A stretch of 64,000 nucleotides of DNA from positions 248,001-312,000 of the forward strand of contig JAPEHQ010000026.1 of the NCBI GenBank assembly GCA_027405735.1, given 5' to 3'. The position numbers and the translations under genes were made by a program. Below the pieces are notes generated by a model, which ran no database searches, was not told the origin of the DNA, and saw only the letters and a list, made by a program, of their open reading frames with translations. Source of the stretch: Mucor racemosus. Taxonomy: Eukaryota; Mucoromycota; Mucoromycetes; Mucorales; Mucoraceae. Each line of letters starts with the position of its first letter. Within the stretch, counting starts at the first letter, position 1. Below, piece by piece: positions 10,410-21,519 of the stretch.

Positions 10410-12602
10410 ATGAACACTCAGCAAAACAACAACACCTCTAGCTCTAACGAGCAAGGAATTCGACGTATGATTGATAATAACGTTGCAATGCACCGTAGTA
10501 ACCAGATGGTACTTGCCGAAAGTATGATCCAACGTCCTATCAACACTATAAAAGCTTATTCTGCAAAACAGGCTGAGTGGAAGGTATGTACAGTTGTACA
10601 ATAATGTATGTACCAAAGTAACTAACCCTCTTATATTACTTTTTGTATAACAAAAGCAATGGTGCCATGGAAAAGGATTCAGCGATGGTGAATGTGTAAC
10701 TGACGCAAAGCTCAGTTTTTTCTTGGATGATTTTGTTACTACCCGCGGGCGTAAGTTGAGAAAAAATGCAGATGGTACAGCCATTCCCTTAGGAAAAGAA
10801 TCTGTTCTCAGTTATGTTAAGGCTGTCTCTGATTTGTGTACAACACAGAAGGCATTAGGTTGGAATCCAAACGGTGTGGCTCGGGGTCCTCTTGTACGAA
10901 CTTTTATTGATACTCTTGAAAAAAAACGAGCTCAGAGTAAAGAAATGCATTTGAAGACAGAGGCAAGAACACTCTAAATGATGGCTATAGCAAAATTGAA
11001 TTGGAAAAAATTAGCTGCTACTTTTTGAATGAAAAAAACAGCCCACTTGGATCCAGAGATAGATTATGCTTTCTTCTTAGTCACTCGATGCTTTGTTGTA
11101 GCCAAACAACTCTTGGAATGCAGTTTGCCGACTTGTTTTCACTTAAGATTGAGAATCAAGGTGTCACTGAGTGTGTGTCTCCTGTTACCACGATAACTTT
11201 AGGAAAAACTAATCAACACGGAAAGATCGAATATGGTTCCGCTGTAAGACACCGCCAAGTTGAAGACTGTTCCGTTAGTGCTCTTGCTATAAATCTTTTC
11301 TCGAGATTTCATTATGAAAATGAGCCATTCCCAGAATTTACAAGTCGTGACAGATGGTATGAAACTTGTGTTGTGAAAGGTGATGACCCATTTACTCCAG
11401 TTCATTACAGTACTCAATACAAGGCTTACACCGAAGCATTCAAAAGAGTTGGTATCAGTACTTCAAAGGTAACCCACGCCAATCTTAAGAGTGCATTGAA
11501 TATGATTGCACAGGAAGATGTAGCAGGTGATCAGCAAAGAAGAGTTGAAAGGTGGGGAACTGATCGTATGGTAGGCTGCTATGTTTCAAGCCTTCCAGTT
11601 GAGGCTATGAAAAGCCTGGCCGGCTTTTCAGGTCGCAATGTTAACTATTTCTTGACTCGAACCTCTGTTATTCCACCAATGAGTCTTCAAGTGCTTATCT
11701 TCCCTGACATTGAGTACTGGCAAGATAAATTCAAGAACAATGATGGCGTTCAGGAGGATATTGCTGGTCCAAATTTTTTGCTCTTGCTTTCTTATTTGCG
11801 TGTTGTCTTTTTGCAAGTAAGTGTATTTTTGTATATTTTCTCGAATAATTGATTTTATTTATGTGTTAATCACTCAAATATTTTGTAATAGGATTCTGTT
11901 GCCTTAAAGAAAGCTCACCCAGATTACTACCTTTGGAGCTGTAGCTTGTTTCAAACCGAATTATATAAAAACTTTGAACAGCAACTTCTCTCAGCTTTGC
12001 AAGAAGAAGAAAGTCTATTTAACCCAAGCCAAATGATGCAAAGGGCAATGCCAGAATTAGTATCAACATTGGAATCAGGCTTTAGTTTGATGGCTGCATC
12101 TATGCAAGCTATGAGTACCTCACATTCAGCAGAACTTCAAAAATTAAACAAGCCATGGTCTGAAATTTTTGCCCTTGGAAATGCATTTTTCAATCAAGGC
12201 GATGGCTCTTTGCGCATTCCTTCGAATAACTCTGTTCGGAACACAATCGACACTGCTGCTAGCCTACCAACAGCATCTCATTTAACAACATACAAGCTCA
12301 ACAGAACAATTGTCACTGTGACAGATGTCTGGAGAGAATATGCCAATGGGTTGTGTGGAGGTCCTTCTGTGGAATATTTGGAGAAGGAATTTGGAACTTC
12401 TTGGAGAAAAGATAGAAAAGAATCACGTTTTTTTAGTCGCAGAAACGAATTATACAAAGCTATCAAAAGTAAAGCAGATGCAGAACGCACTTCGTGTGAA
12501 GAAGCTGCTTGTAGAATTGAAGAAAGAAGAGCATTTCTTTGTATATCTCTTGACAAGCTACGTTCTGTTATTAAAGACGACAGCCTTAACACCTCAAATT
12601 AG
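10410..12602 (+). pseudogene. Crypton-type tyrosine recombinase gene with GCR1_C domain, frameshifted and missing catalytic residues
   Basis: Segments: 10410-10583, 10657-11816 (one frame break inside) and 11892-12602. The fold order matches fungal Crypton/Ndc10-domain-II recombinases: an N-terminal helical core-binding part (NTIKAYSAKQAEWKQWC), a catalytic-domain-like region, then a GCR1_C DNA-binding domain (VWREYANGL, GTSWRKDRKESRFFSRRNE). The first catalytic Arg region reads LCCSQTTLGMQFADLFS, without the expected Arg. The HxxR motif reads HANL. The end CYVSSLPVEAMKSLAGF keeps the Tyr. A one-base frame shift lies between 10940 and 10950: the first frame stops at 10977 while similarity resumes in the other frame at EDRGKNTLNDGYSK. 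Two introns interrupt it, as in other Cryptons. Long open frames downstream suggest recent decay, a domesticated gene with an assembly error, or both. Confidence 0.72.
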
Positions 12603-13901
12603 CTTTCTTTAACATCCTCCCCTTTTTTTAAAAAAAACCTCCATAAATAAAAATATAAATACTATTAGACACCTATATATGCAATACTATTGTTTCTCAA
12701 ATCCCCTACTAAGGCTGCTTGTTTATTTGAAGTTTTTTTTTTTGGGGAAAAGATTTGACCAAACCAACTAAACTAATCTACAACTTTGTCATTACTTGCC
12801 AATCTACTTACAAGACATCATCTTTTTCAATATTTGCAAATTAGCAACAAAACTAACTTTGATTGTCAACCTGTTGCTCTCAAACATATTATATGTCGTA
12901 AAAAAAGATGTAAGCGACTCCCATGTCTTTAATTGTGCCCCAACGTTGCCTTCAATATTGATCATATTGTACAGTATTTTAACTCGAATAAATAAAATTA
13001 GAAACCTAAATTTAAATTCAGCCAATCAAAGCTCTTGAATTGCTTCATCTATTTCTAAATATGGAAGTCAGCGAATGTCTAATACCAAAAATTAAGTGGA
13101 TGAAACTGAATTTATTCAGTGTTTGACTGAGTAACGCTCATAAAAACCAGAAAAAACTTTAATAAAAAATAATAAATTCTGGAAGTATAACTCTATCATA
13201 GACTTGTCAAGCTTAATCTAATATTAATATGTGAATTTTTTCATTAAATAACAATATTTAACTCTGATTTGTACTTTCAGTTATAATACATTTTATTATG
13301 TATTATTCCCCCTGGGGAAGCAAGTGTTTTACTTTTAAAGCCTTTATACTCGCTGAGAAATCAACATTAATAGAGATAACTTTTTTTGCAATATTCTGTA
13401 GAATCTCAAGTATAGCCTTGCATCTTTTATTTTCTGATTATCCATTGAAATAGGTGCACGCTCCGATTTTGAATCTGACCATATAAAATTATATATTATG
13501 CAGATATTTACACTTGACTGAGCTTAAATCCACATCTGCCAAATGCCTTTTATTTTCACTGTTTGTATTGACATCGTAGACACTATGAATCAAACTCATC
13601 TGAAAGGGGGAGAAAGCTTAAACTATTTTGATTGATAGCTCAGTACAGAGGAATCTTTGTTAGTTATTGCATATACATACATATAATTGATTATTAATAA
13701 AGTCTTTAATTGACTATCCAATACAGCAATTTGCTAGACATTTCCATTGAACCTAATTTATCAATTCGATTGTTATCAATGCCAATTTAACATTTAATAT
13801 AACAGGACTGCGCCTTTAAAGCTGTTTATTATGTACGAGCGCAATATTTGAGCCCTCTTCCTTTTCTTTATCTTGTTATAACATATACATTATTATTCAA
13901 A
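12603..13901. other. Spacer between recombinase and Fanzor genes
   Basis: AT-rich 1.3 kb with no convincing exon. Its centre contains an inverted fragment of the dispersed/satellite repeat (about 13310-13495). The last part is the putative Fanzor promoter and leader. Confidence 0.5.
13310..13495 (-). repeat. Diverged fragment of the satellite-related repeat
   Basis: By eye this is the reverse complement of the satellite-unit part at about 56212-56398, at roughly 80% identity. Shared blocks include CCTTTATACTCGCTGA, CACGCTCCGATTTTGAAT and CTGATTATC. It shows that the unit at the window's right end also occurs singly, in opposite orientation, here directly upstream of the Fanzor gene. Confidence 0.75.
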
Positions 13902-15436
13902 ATGAGAAGAAGAAAAAGACAATTAGATGTTTATATTTCAGGCACAACCACCATAAACCCTCCAGCCTCATTTGAAGATGATGGCCAAGGATGTCGTAAT
14001 AGGAAGCGTTTAACATCCTATGACAAAGCAAACCACATGAGTGCTTTAGAAGCTCAATTCAAGATTAGACTTGTAAACTCAATCGAGCAATGTAAAGACC
14101 AGAAATATGATAAACTTTACGAGATTCTTCTGAAAGGTATAAGACTTCCCAAGGGTGTGGTAACTAATGCTGCAGCAAGTATCAATGTCGATGCTGCTTC
14201 TATTGAATCATTTTTGAAAAATGAGTGTAAGAAAACAAAGAAAAAGAGCGTAGAATACTGGACAGATTTTGTTCGAAAAAACTTCGTCACCACAAAGCAC
14301 TCTATTTTGAACAATGAAGCAAGTACATCATCTACTGACAACAGAAGAGATGATGATGATGATGACGATAGTAATGATGATAGTAATGATGATATGGATG
14401 AAGATGAAGATGATGAAGATATCGATGAATATGAAGACAGCACGCAGTACAGAGCCTGCTCTACTTCTCTTCGATCAGTGCTTCGATCAGACTTATCTCA
14501 ACAAGTTCAATCATTGTTTGCAAGTACTATCAACGACAACATGCAATCTGTCTCAGACTATATATCTGATTTTAGTAATCAAGTCTTCAAAATGATTCTC
14601 GTATTCAATGAATATAATTTTGTCTTGGAAAATCATGCTGTGTCACTTGTCGCTCATGAGGGCAACAAGATATCTCAAGTCTTGCCTGAAGGGTACTTGG
14701 AAGAAGATGCTTCAGTTGCTAAACCCTTGGATCCTAACTGTTTAGAAGATGAAGACTTCAAGGTCAACTACAACAAACTGTTTCAAGACTCACATCTGGA
14801 ACTCATTCATTCGACATTCTATGGTGCAAAGGGTGCCCAAGACTCGTCGTTGAAGACACATATTCTTCATAAAGTAATAGTAGATGTATTGGGTCGTGAT
14901 GAAGTAAACATCTACAAAGACTTATCTTCACACGTGACAAAGATGGCTCGCCAGTTGTATTACATCAATTTTCATAAAATGTGGTCAAACAACACCATCG
15001 TGAACAAACTGCTGACAAGGCTCTTGCGATTCCTCTTAATAATACATCTTTGCCCTGATCAAGATAATGATTTCAAGGCTAACAAGGCGAAACATCAGAA
15101 TAAAGGCAAAAAAGCAACGAGAAGGGTTACTAACTGCAGAATACCAGAGGAACGTATCTCTTTGTTACGTATGACCAGGAATGGAAGAAGAAGGCTGTTT
15201 GCTAATGAGGAAAAGAAACGAATCAAGTACTTACAAAAGGGAAAAGAGTTATCTGCAAGTTTGTGCCAGAGGAGATTAGACACATACAGACAAGCACTTG
15301 AAAGAGAGGTAAACATGCTTCAACTTTGAATATTACAAGAGCATTAAATAACATTTTGTGTTATTCATGTAGCGTGAAGAGAGGGATTCTGGTTGGAAAG
15401 AAAACCCGAAAAATAAGAGAGGACGAAAGGATGACA

Positions 15437-15468
<32 letters not shown>

Positions 15469-17530
15469 ATAGAGGATGCTTTAGTTAGAGATGATATCAA
15501 TGTTGAAAAGACCAAGGATACTCCCAGAAGAAGGATTGGACAATTGTTACAAGTAACAAGATCAGCATTATTTCAAACACAAACGGTTACAAGACGCTAT
15601 TTTGAAATGAATCTCAAGAACCTTGACGACAAAGAATATGAGACAATCATAAAGATAGTGAATTTTGTAAAGCCTTATATACCAGATAAAGATAACTATC
15701 ATCTCTTTCAATATCAGATCCCATTTGTCTTGATGGCAAATCAAGTGTTACGATCAATTGGATACGATGGTCAAGTTGTGAAATTAATGCCAATTATCAA
15801 ACCGACTGCTCTCCACCCCTTCCTTGTTGATACAACAACGCTTTATGCGCTCTTTTGCTCAAAGCAATGCAGACAAAGAATGTTTGTTTTGGATTTCAAA
15901 GGCAACCGTATCAAACAAGGTTCAGCCCTTGCTAATAAAGATGCTGTCTTTAGCGCATTTTTCAATATTGATCAACTAAAAAAGATATCGTCAAGCTACG
16001 GACTAGAGTTTGCAAATAGAATCCACATTCTTCCTGGACTGAAGACTATCAGAATATATGGCACAGTAGATTATATTCAACAACGTCAGAAAAAACCAAA
16101 AGCAATCAATAAATCAATAGCTCAGGATGAGGATGACAGATTAAAGGCTTTGAATAATCGTAAATCTGATTTGGAGACGTTGTTTAAGGAACGAAGAAAA
16201 GAACTGGATCAGTTTATTTTGACAACCAAGAGTGTTCGTGCTTCGAAAAGAGATTGGAAAAACAAGGTAGCAGGTCGAAACAAGTACTATCGTGAAGTTG
16301 AAATGACAAAGTTGAAAAAGAGGGAATTAATGATTGGCATTCGTGATGTACGCCAAGATCTTCAATCATTAAAACGACAAATATCCGAATATCGAAACCC
16401 CTCAACTTCTTTAACATCGACTACATCACCGAACCCATTTATTATCAACAGAAAACCTTGTCATAAAAAGATTGAAGAATGTATGCTTGATACTGACGTA
16501 AATTTAGATGATGTAGTATTCAGTGGAACTGACAATGGCATCATCAAGACTACTGAGACAGTTTATTTTGATATCAATCGATTTACATTCCATTTAGAGC
16601 TATACAATCGATTCCAAATCTTAGGTAATATGACACAATAGCCTTTAAGCATATGCAAGATAAAACTAATCTATACGCTTATCAATGTTAGAGGATGCCA
16701 TGGATACAGACGACATGTACAATTTAGAATGCATGAAACTGCCTCTTTCTCTCACGATTGGTCCAAAGGAAATCAATCAAGGTAGTGGGTTGGCTTCATA
16801 TACCAAATCAATTGTTCAAAAGAAAAAGTCGACAACAGAAGGACATGTGGTCTTGGACGAAGAAGAGAAGTTATCAAATCACAACTTACATCAATGCCAA
16901 ACAGTTGAAGAGTTACAAGAAGCAATCTCTCATCACTGCAATGCTCGTGACAAATTGCGTTCGTTTTATTACAGCAATTCGCAGTGTAAACAGAGACGAA
17001 GATTGGAATTGAAGAAGAGAAGATTTTACGACAAGTTGGCAGCAGATGAAAGAAAAACCTCTGGAGCTAAAAGGCCTATTATGATGATTGGTGACCGTGG
17101 ACACGGTATAGGCTCACGTATAAAGAAACATCAGAGATTTGGCGGGCACTGGAAAGAGTCAAGACATGGTCTTTATACACCTACCCTTATCACGAATGAG
17201 TACAATAGCTCTCAGACATGTCTCTTCTGCTACTCCAAGTTTTCTCATCCTGTTGGTGTTGTTGCTGGTAAAATCAAGACTGTCAATGGTTCGTTTATAT
17301 GTCTCAATCAAAAATGCCCAAATGCATTTAAAGTGGTGTGTCGGGACCAGGTATCGGCGTTGGCTATTGGTTTGGCTGGTGTGGCCCAACTTCTTTTTGG
17401 TGTCACTTTTCCTTGTTTTGATGAAAAGTCAAATTATACAAATCGAATCAAGTTCAATGATTTAGCCCTTGATTTTCTGTACAGGAAACAACGAATGGGC
17501 TCGCCGCTTGATGGCGGCAATACTCTTTGA
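13902..17530 (+). CDS. Fanzor-type (eukaryotic TnpB/IS605 OrfB-like) RNA-guided nuclease
   Basis: Three exons, 13902-15308, 15373-16624 and 16692-17530, give 1165 residues; both introns have GTAA donors and TAG acceptors. The C-terminal third has the RuvC-like layout of TnpB/Fanzor proteins: D856 in FSGTDNGIIKTTE (RuvC-I), IMMIGDRGHGIGSR as in Fanzor RuvC-II, E1056 in ITNEYNSSQTC (the shifted Glu position reported for Fanzors), a zinc ribbon C1063-C1066...C1090-C1095, and D1105 in CRDQVSALAIG (RuvC-III). A long coiled coil spans about residues 720-805. Acidic low-complexity tracts lie at about 148-182 and 489-501. The first 450 residues match nothing I recognise and make this large for the family. 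Known family members are RNA-guided DNA nucleases carried by transposons. The start is the first ATG after an upstream stop. All key residues are present and the frame is clean, so the gene may be active. Confidence 0.8.
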
Positions 17531-17844
17531 GGTAGGTAATACATAGCTTATATAGAATGATGTACTAAATATTACTTACTCTTCAAACCCTTTTTCAAAT
17601 CAAATTATTTTTATTGGTAAGTAATCAATTTATACTCTTTTTATGCACTGGACTAATCAGATTTCCAATTGCTTCTTTTGGAAACATAAGTTGATATACC
17701 CTCTCAGTATGTAAAATACGAGAAAAGCATGCTAATCTAAATCCACCAGTGTAACAGTAAACAATAGAAATAACAGAATAGTTGGATTTCTCTGGTCAAC
17801 TAATTAACTAACCAGGAGATAACTATAATTAGCCTCCAGAGAAA
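17503..17844 (+). ncRNA. Candidate guide (omega-type) RNA region at the Fanzor 3' end
   Basis: TnpB and Fanzor guide RNAs usually overlap the ORF 3' end and its downstream flank. Here GCCGC-TTGATG-GCGGC (17503-17518) forms a hairpin ending 10 bases before the end of the stop codon. Further down, TTTCTCTGG (17787-17795) pairs perfectly with CCAGAGAAA (17836-17844), and CTAATTA (17800-17806) pairs with TAATTAG (17826-17832), a two-stage stem-loop. Neither the element's right end nor a guide segment can be defined from one copy, so the limits are approximate. Confidence 0.35.
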
Positions 17845-17990
17845 AAGGAGATTATTGCCACGAAGATTGATGCATAATGCAAAATGAAAATATTGTCAAT
17901 TCTATCAGATTTACCACTTTTTTTTTTTGTTTTTTTTTGTTTTTTTTTGTGCTTTTATTCTATCGCTATATTCATATAAAGGCATATACG
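17531..17990. other. Region between Fanzor and HSF genes
   Basis: Contains the structured inverted repeats described with the candidate guide RNA, then T-rich runs at 17917-17950 near the 3' end of the HSF gene on the other strand. I see no coding exon. Confidence 0.5.
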
Positions 17991-19299
17991 TTATCCATTC
18001 ATTGTATGATGAGATGAATGACTAAATGAAAAATGGTTATTTCGGTTATTACTAGTTTGATGTGTAGGTGTTGGTGAATTCATAATGTCAGGCAAGGTTA
18101 CTGTTACTGATGCAGCTGCCTGTGCTACAGCTAATACTTGAGACGGGCTTTGTGATGTATTAGTTTGGTAGTAATTGTTGTTATTTTTATCAAGTGATGA
18201 GGATGGTGCTGTTGTTGATGATGATGACACTAGATTTGTTGGATTTGGACTAGGCGGTAATGTACTAGAAAAAGTAATTGACGGTAATAAGCTATTATTT
18301 GGGCGATTTTGAGTTGGAACCAAAGGTTGATGATGATGATTAGCTGTATTAAAATGATCTTGATGTGTAGTAACAAATATTGATGGCGCTGTATTATTCA
18401 CATCCAACTTTTTAAATTCTGAGCCAAGTTCATGAGGCAATTGGCCTAGTTTGTTCGTTAGCATACTCTCAAATGCATACTATTAAATGAATTATATACC
18501 TCCGTTTTGCTGTGTAATATATGAAAGTACATTTTTTACAAGTTTATTATGATGTTCTTGCTTTTGCTTTGTGTCATGCAATTCCTTGACAATTTGACTA
18601 AAACTATCATACAAATGATTTATTTGTTGCAACATATCTGATTGGGACACCTGCATCATTGCCATATGTGCATGCAAGTCGGTTTCACGTCGTACAGTAT
18701 CAGATTCCATGGTTTTACGTTTTATATCGTCCAGTAAATCCGGGCGATCTCGAAGGAATTTCGAATGAGAGAATTCCCAGATTTGATTCTCTGCTAAAGT
18801 TCGATGACCACGAGGTGATTTATTCACTTTATGAAAACCGTACCTAAATTTAAAACAAATATTAAGTTTTTGTCATATAAATATATACATGATCATTACA
18901 CATTTACATGTTGAGTTGTCTAACAAAGCTACTAAAATTATTATGCTTAAAATGCTTTGGTAATACATCTCTTGCAAATTCCATGATATTACAAACTATG
19001 AAAGATGCTCCAGTGTAATTCCATGCAATTAAATGTTGAAATTGGTCATCAAGAACCATATTATACAATTTATGGACAAATGTGTTAGCGTGTGCTGATT
19101 TTTGTGGTATTTGTACAGGTTGAGAAGTTGTTGCTGTTGAATTATATGATATTTGATCCGGATTTGTTGGTTGCGATTGTGGTTGTGGTGGAGTTGGCTG
19201 AGTATATCCTCCTCCTCCTTCTCCTCTTCCTCCCCCAGTATTTGACAATATAAATGATCGCATTGTATTGCTATCACTGGAATTGAATGTTTGTTCCAT
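17991..19299 (-). CDS. Heat-shock-factor-type transcription factor
   Basis: Nuclear DNA-binding protein of 396 residues; exons 19299-18908, 18843-18500 and 18445-17991. The HSF domain (about residues 71-150) is complete: FVHKLYNMVLDDQFQHLIAW, FARDVLPKHFKHNNFSSFV, RQLNMYGFHKV split by intron 1, and IWEFSHSKFLRDRPDLL. A helical segment with heptad character (residues about 165-235) could oligomerise. The C-terminal third is Ser/Thr/Asn/His-rich and probably regulatory. Intron 2 uses the acceptor at 18446 with a GCTAAC branch site; nearer acceptors break the frame. There is no receiver domain, so it is not Prr1/Skn7-like. It may be an Hsf1, Sfl1 or Mga1 relative; which one cannot be told here. 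Confidence 0.92.
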
Positions 19300-19605
19300 T
19301 AAAATACTAAAAAGAAAAAATAATAATAGAAAGAAACGCCAAGCCCAAACCTTGTTTTCTTTCCTTTGTATTTATCATTTGAAATGAAAAGAAGATTGCT
19401 GTGTGTGTGTGTGTGTCATTTAGCAATATTAATCCGCGTCACAAATGGAAACTTGAGAACCACAGAGTGATATTTCTTTCAAACTGAGAAAAGGCTATAT
19501 GACAAAATGTTTACATGTGGATTATCGTATATGCATTACATGTAAAAGTGTAAAATCTAAATTTCAATTATTTTTTTTTATTTTATTAAATAAATTTACA
19601 TATAT
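19300..19605. other. Short intergenic region with (GT)n tract
   Basis: Upstream region of the HSF gene and 3' flank of the oxidoreductase gene. It contains a (GT)n run at about 19400-19417 and no coding signal. Confidence 0.5.
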
Positions 19606-20777
19606 TTAAAGCTTGCTCTCGTCATTTCCAATCTTTGCAACAACCTTTGCATATGATTTGCGATCGTTGATAGCCATCATACCTTGAGGGATGGTTTCAA
19701 GGGTATAAATCTTTTCATAGAGAGCTGGTTGCAATTTACCAGATTCAAACAATTCAAACAGCGCACTCCATACTTCAGGGATACGTTCAGGTTCATTCTT
19801 GGTATATGCACCCCAATGTAAGCCACTACCGACAAAATATCATGAATAAAAGCGTAAAAACCATTACAAATCAACATAAACTTACACTGCAGAGATATTC
19901 TTTAACAATAAACGGTTAGTGGGAATCTTTTCAATAGTACCTTGAGCAAAACCAATGATGAGAATACGGCCGTTCCAGGCAGTACATTTGGTGCTAGATT
20001 TAACGTGATGATATTTAATATACTAAACTTTTGATATAAATCACTTTGATTGCTTACCTTGCTTCAACCAAACCAACGGGATCATACACAACATCAGCAC
20101 CATGACCATTAGTAATCTTCTTTACTTGTTCAGTCCAATCCTTATCACGATAATTAATGGCGAAATCAGCACCGAATTTCTTTGCAATTTCGAGTTTTTC
20201 AGCTGAACCAGCAGTTGCAATGACCTTGGCACCAAGGGCTTTTGCGATTTGAACAGCGGCAATGCCGACACCACCAGCAGCAGCATGAACTAAACAGTAT
20301 TCACCGGCCTTCAAATTGGCGCGCAAAACAAGAGCAGAGTAACTAGTAGGATAGGTAATATACAAGCCAGCAGCTTGTTCGAATGAGAAATTCTTGGGCA
20401 TAGGAAGAACATTGGATGCAGGAACGTTAATAACTTCAGCAAAAGAGTATCCAGATCCAAAAACTCGGTCACCAGCCTTGAATTTTGGCACAGTAGATTT
20501 AAGGACGATACCACTGAATTCTCCACCAGGGATGAAAGGGAAAGGAGGCTTGATTTGATACTTTCCTTGAATCTATTATTTCAATTAGGTTTTTGCTTGA
20601 TGGAATAGATTCATTTATTTTCTGTTAAGTTACCATTAATGTATCGAAAAAGTTCAAACCAGCAGCCTTGACTTGAATTTGGAGCTCACCCTTCTTTGGT
20701 TCACTGGGAAGATCGACATTTTTAATAGAAAGTTCTTCGGGACCCTTTAACCACTTGTCAACAATAAATGCCTTCAT
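19606..20777 (-). CDS. NADPH:quinone oxidoreductase-like protein (MDR family)
   Basis: Medium-chain dehydrogenase/reductase of 328 residues; exons 20777-20634, 20572-20058, 19993-19886 and 19825-19606. The N-terminal GroES-like domain contains AAGLNFFDTLM and FIPGGEFSG, typical of quinone reductases, and has no zinc-ligand cysteines, so this is the zinc-free subgroup. The nucleotide-binding fold carries HAAAGGVGIAAVQIAKALGA, followed by KLEIAKKFGADFAINYRD and a C-terminal PALYEKIYTLE block. The expected reaction is NADPH-dependent reduction of quinones or enals in the cytosol; the substrate is unknown. Intron phases are consistent at every junction. The end lacks a clear peroxisomal or organelle signal. 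Confidence 0.92.
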
Positions 20778-21519
20778 TATAATATATGTGTATATAAGTT
20801 TACTCTTACAAAAAGAAAGTAATAGTTTTAAACAAAGGCTTATTTTATACCGTATTACGAGCATGGGAAATAAAATTGCATTTTTATTTTAACCCCGAGT
20901 TTATGCTGATATAAGCTGTATTCACAAGCTTAAAAATATACTTCAATTCCAACATACTAAAAAAATCAAATAGCATTATTAGTCTCAAATATTTGCATAT
21001 CATTTCTGATCCCGTAATTTATTTTACCACGAAAAATTGCATATGATATAACTGGGATGATCTTCTGTTCCCATATGTGTATACATATATAATACGAATT
21101 AGCAATGTTGTCACCCCGTATTTATACGTCAAAATCATGTATAACCTTGGTTCTTTTTAGATGCCTTTAAATTCAATATTTAAGAATATGTTACTATATA
21201 TTCTTTTGATCTATAATTTATTTACATATCCTTGTGATAAGCAGTTCAAGAATAGATGCACAATTTAGGGAGGGTTTCAATCTTTCTTGTCTAATATTGG
21301 ATCTTTCACTGTTAAACTTAAAAAATATGTATCTTTCTCTATAGTTATCGATATCTGTTCTAAAATGAAAAGGTCAATATCAGAATATAAGTGCATTGAC
21401 CAAACGTTGTCTTAAAATTGACAAAAGATTGACCTAAAATTAATTATCAGATTTAAATACTATGATTGAGTATCACCTTTTTTGTATTTTCCAGATAGAT
21501 CCAGCTCTACCCTACTTTG

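Noticed and set aside
10266..10784. 172-codon minus-strand open frame
   Set aside because: Crosses the recombinase promoter, first exon and intron in antisense; composition is not protein-like.
14117..14443. Minus-strand poly-Ser open frame
   Set aside because: Reverse complement of the Fanzor's Asp-rich tract; no other coding support.
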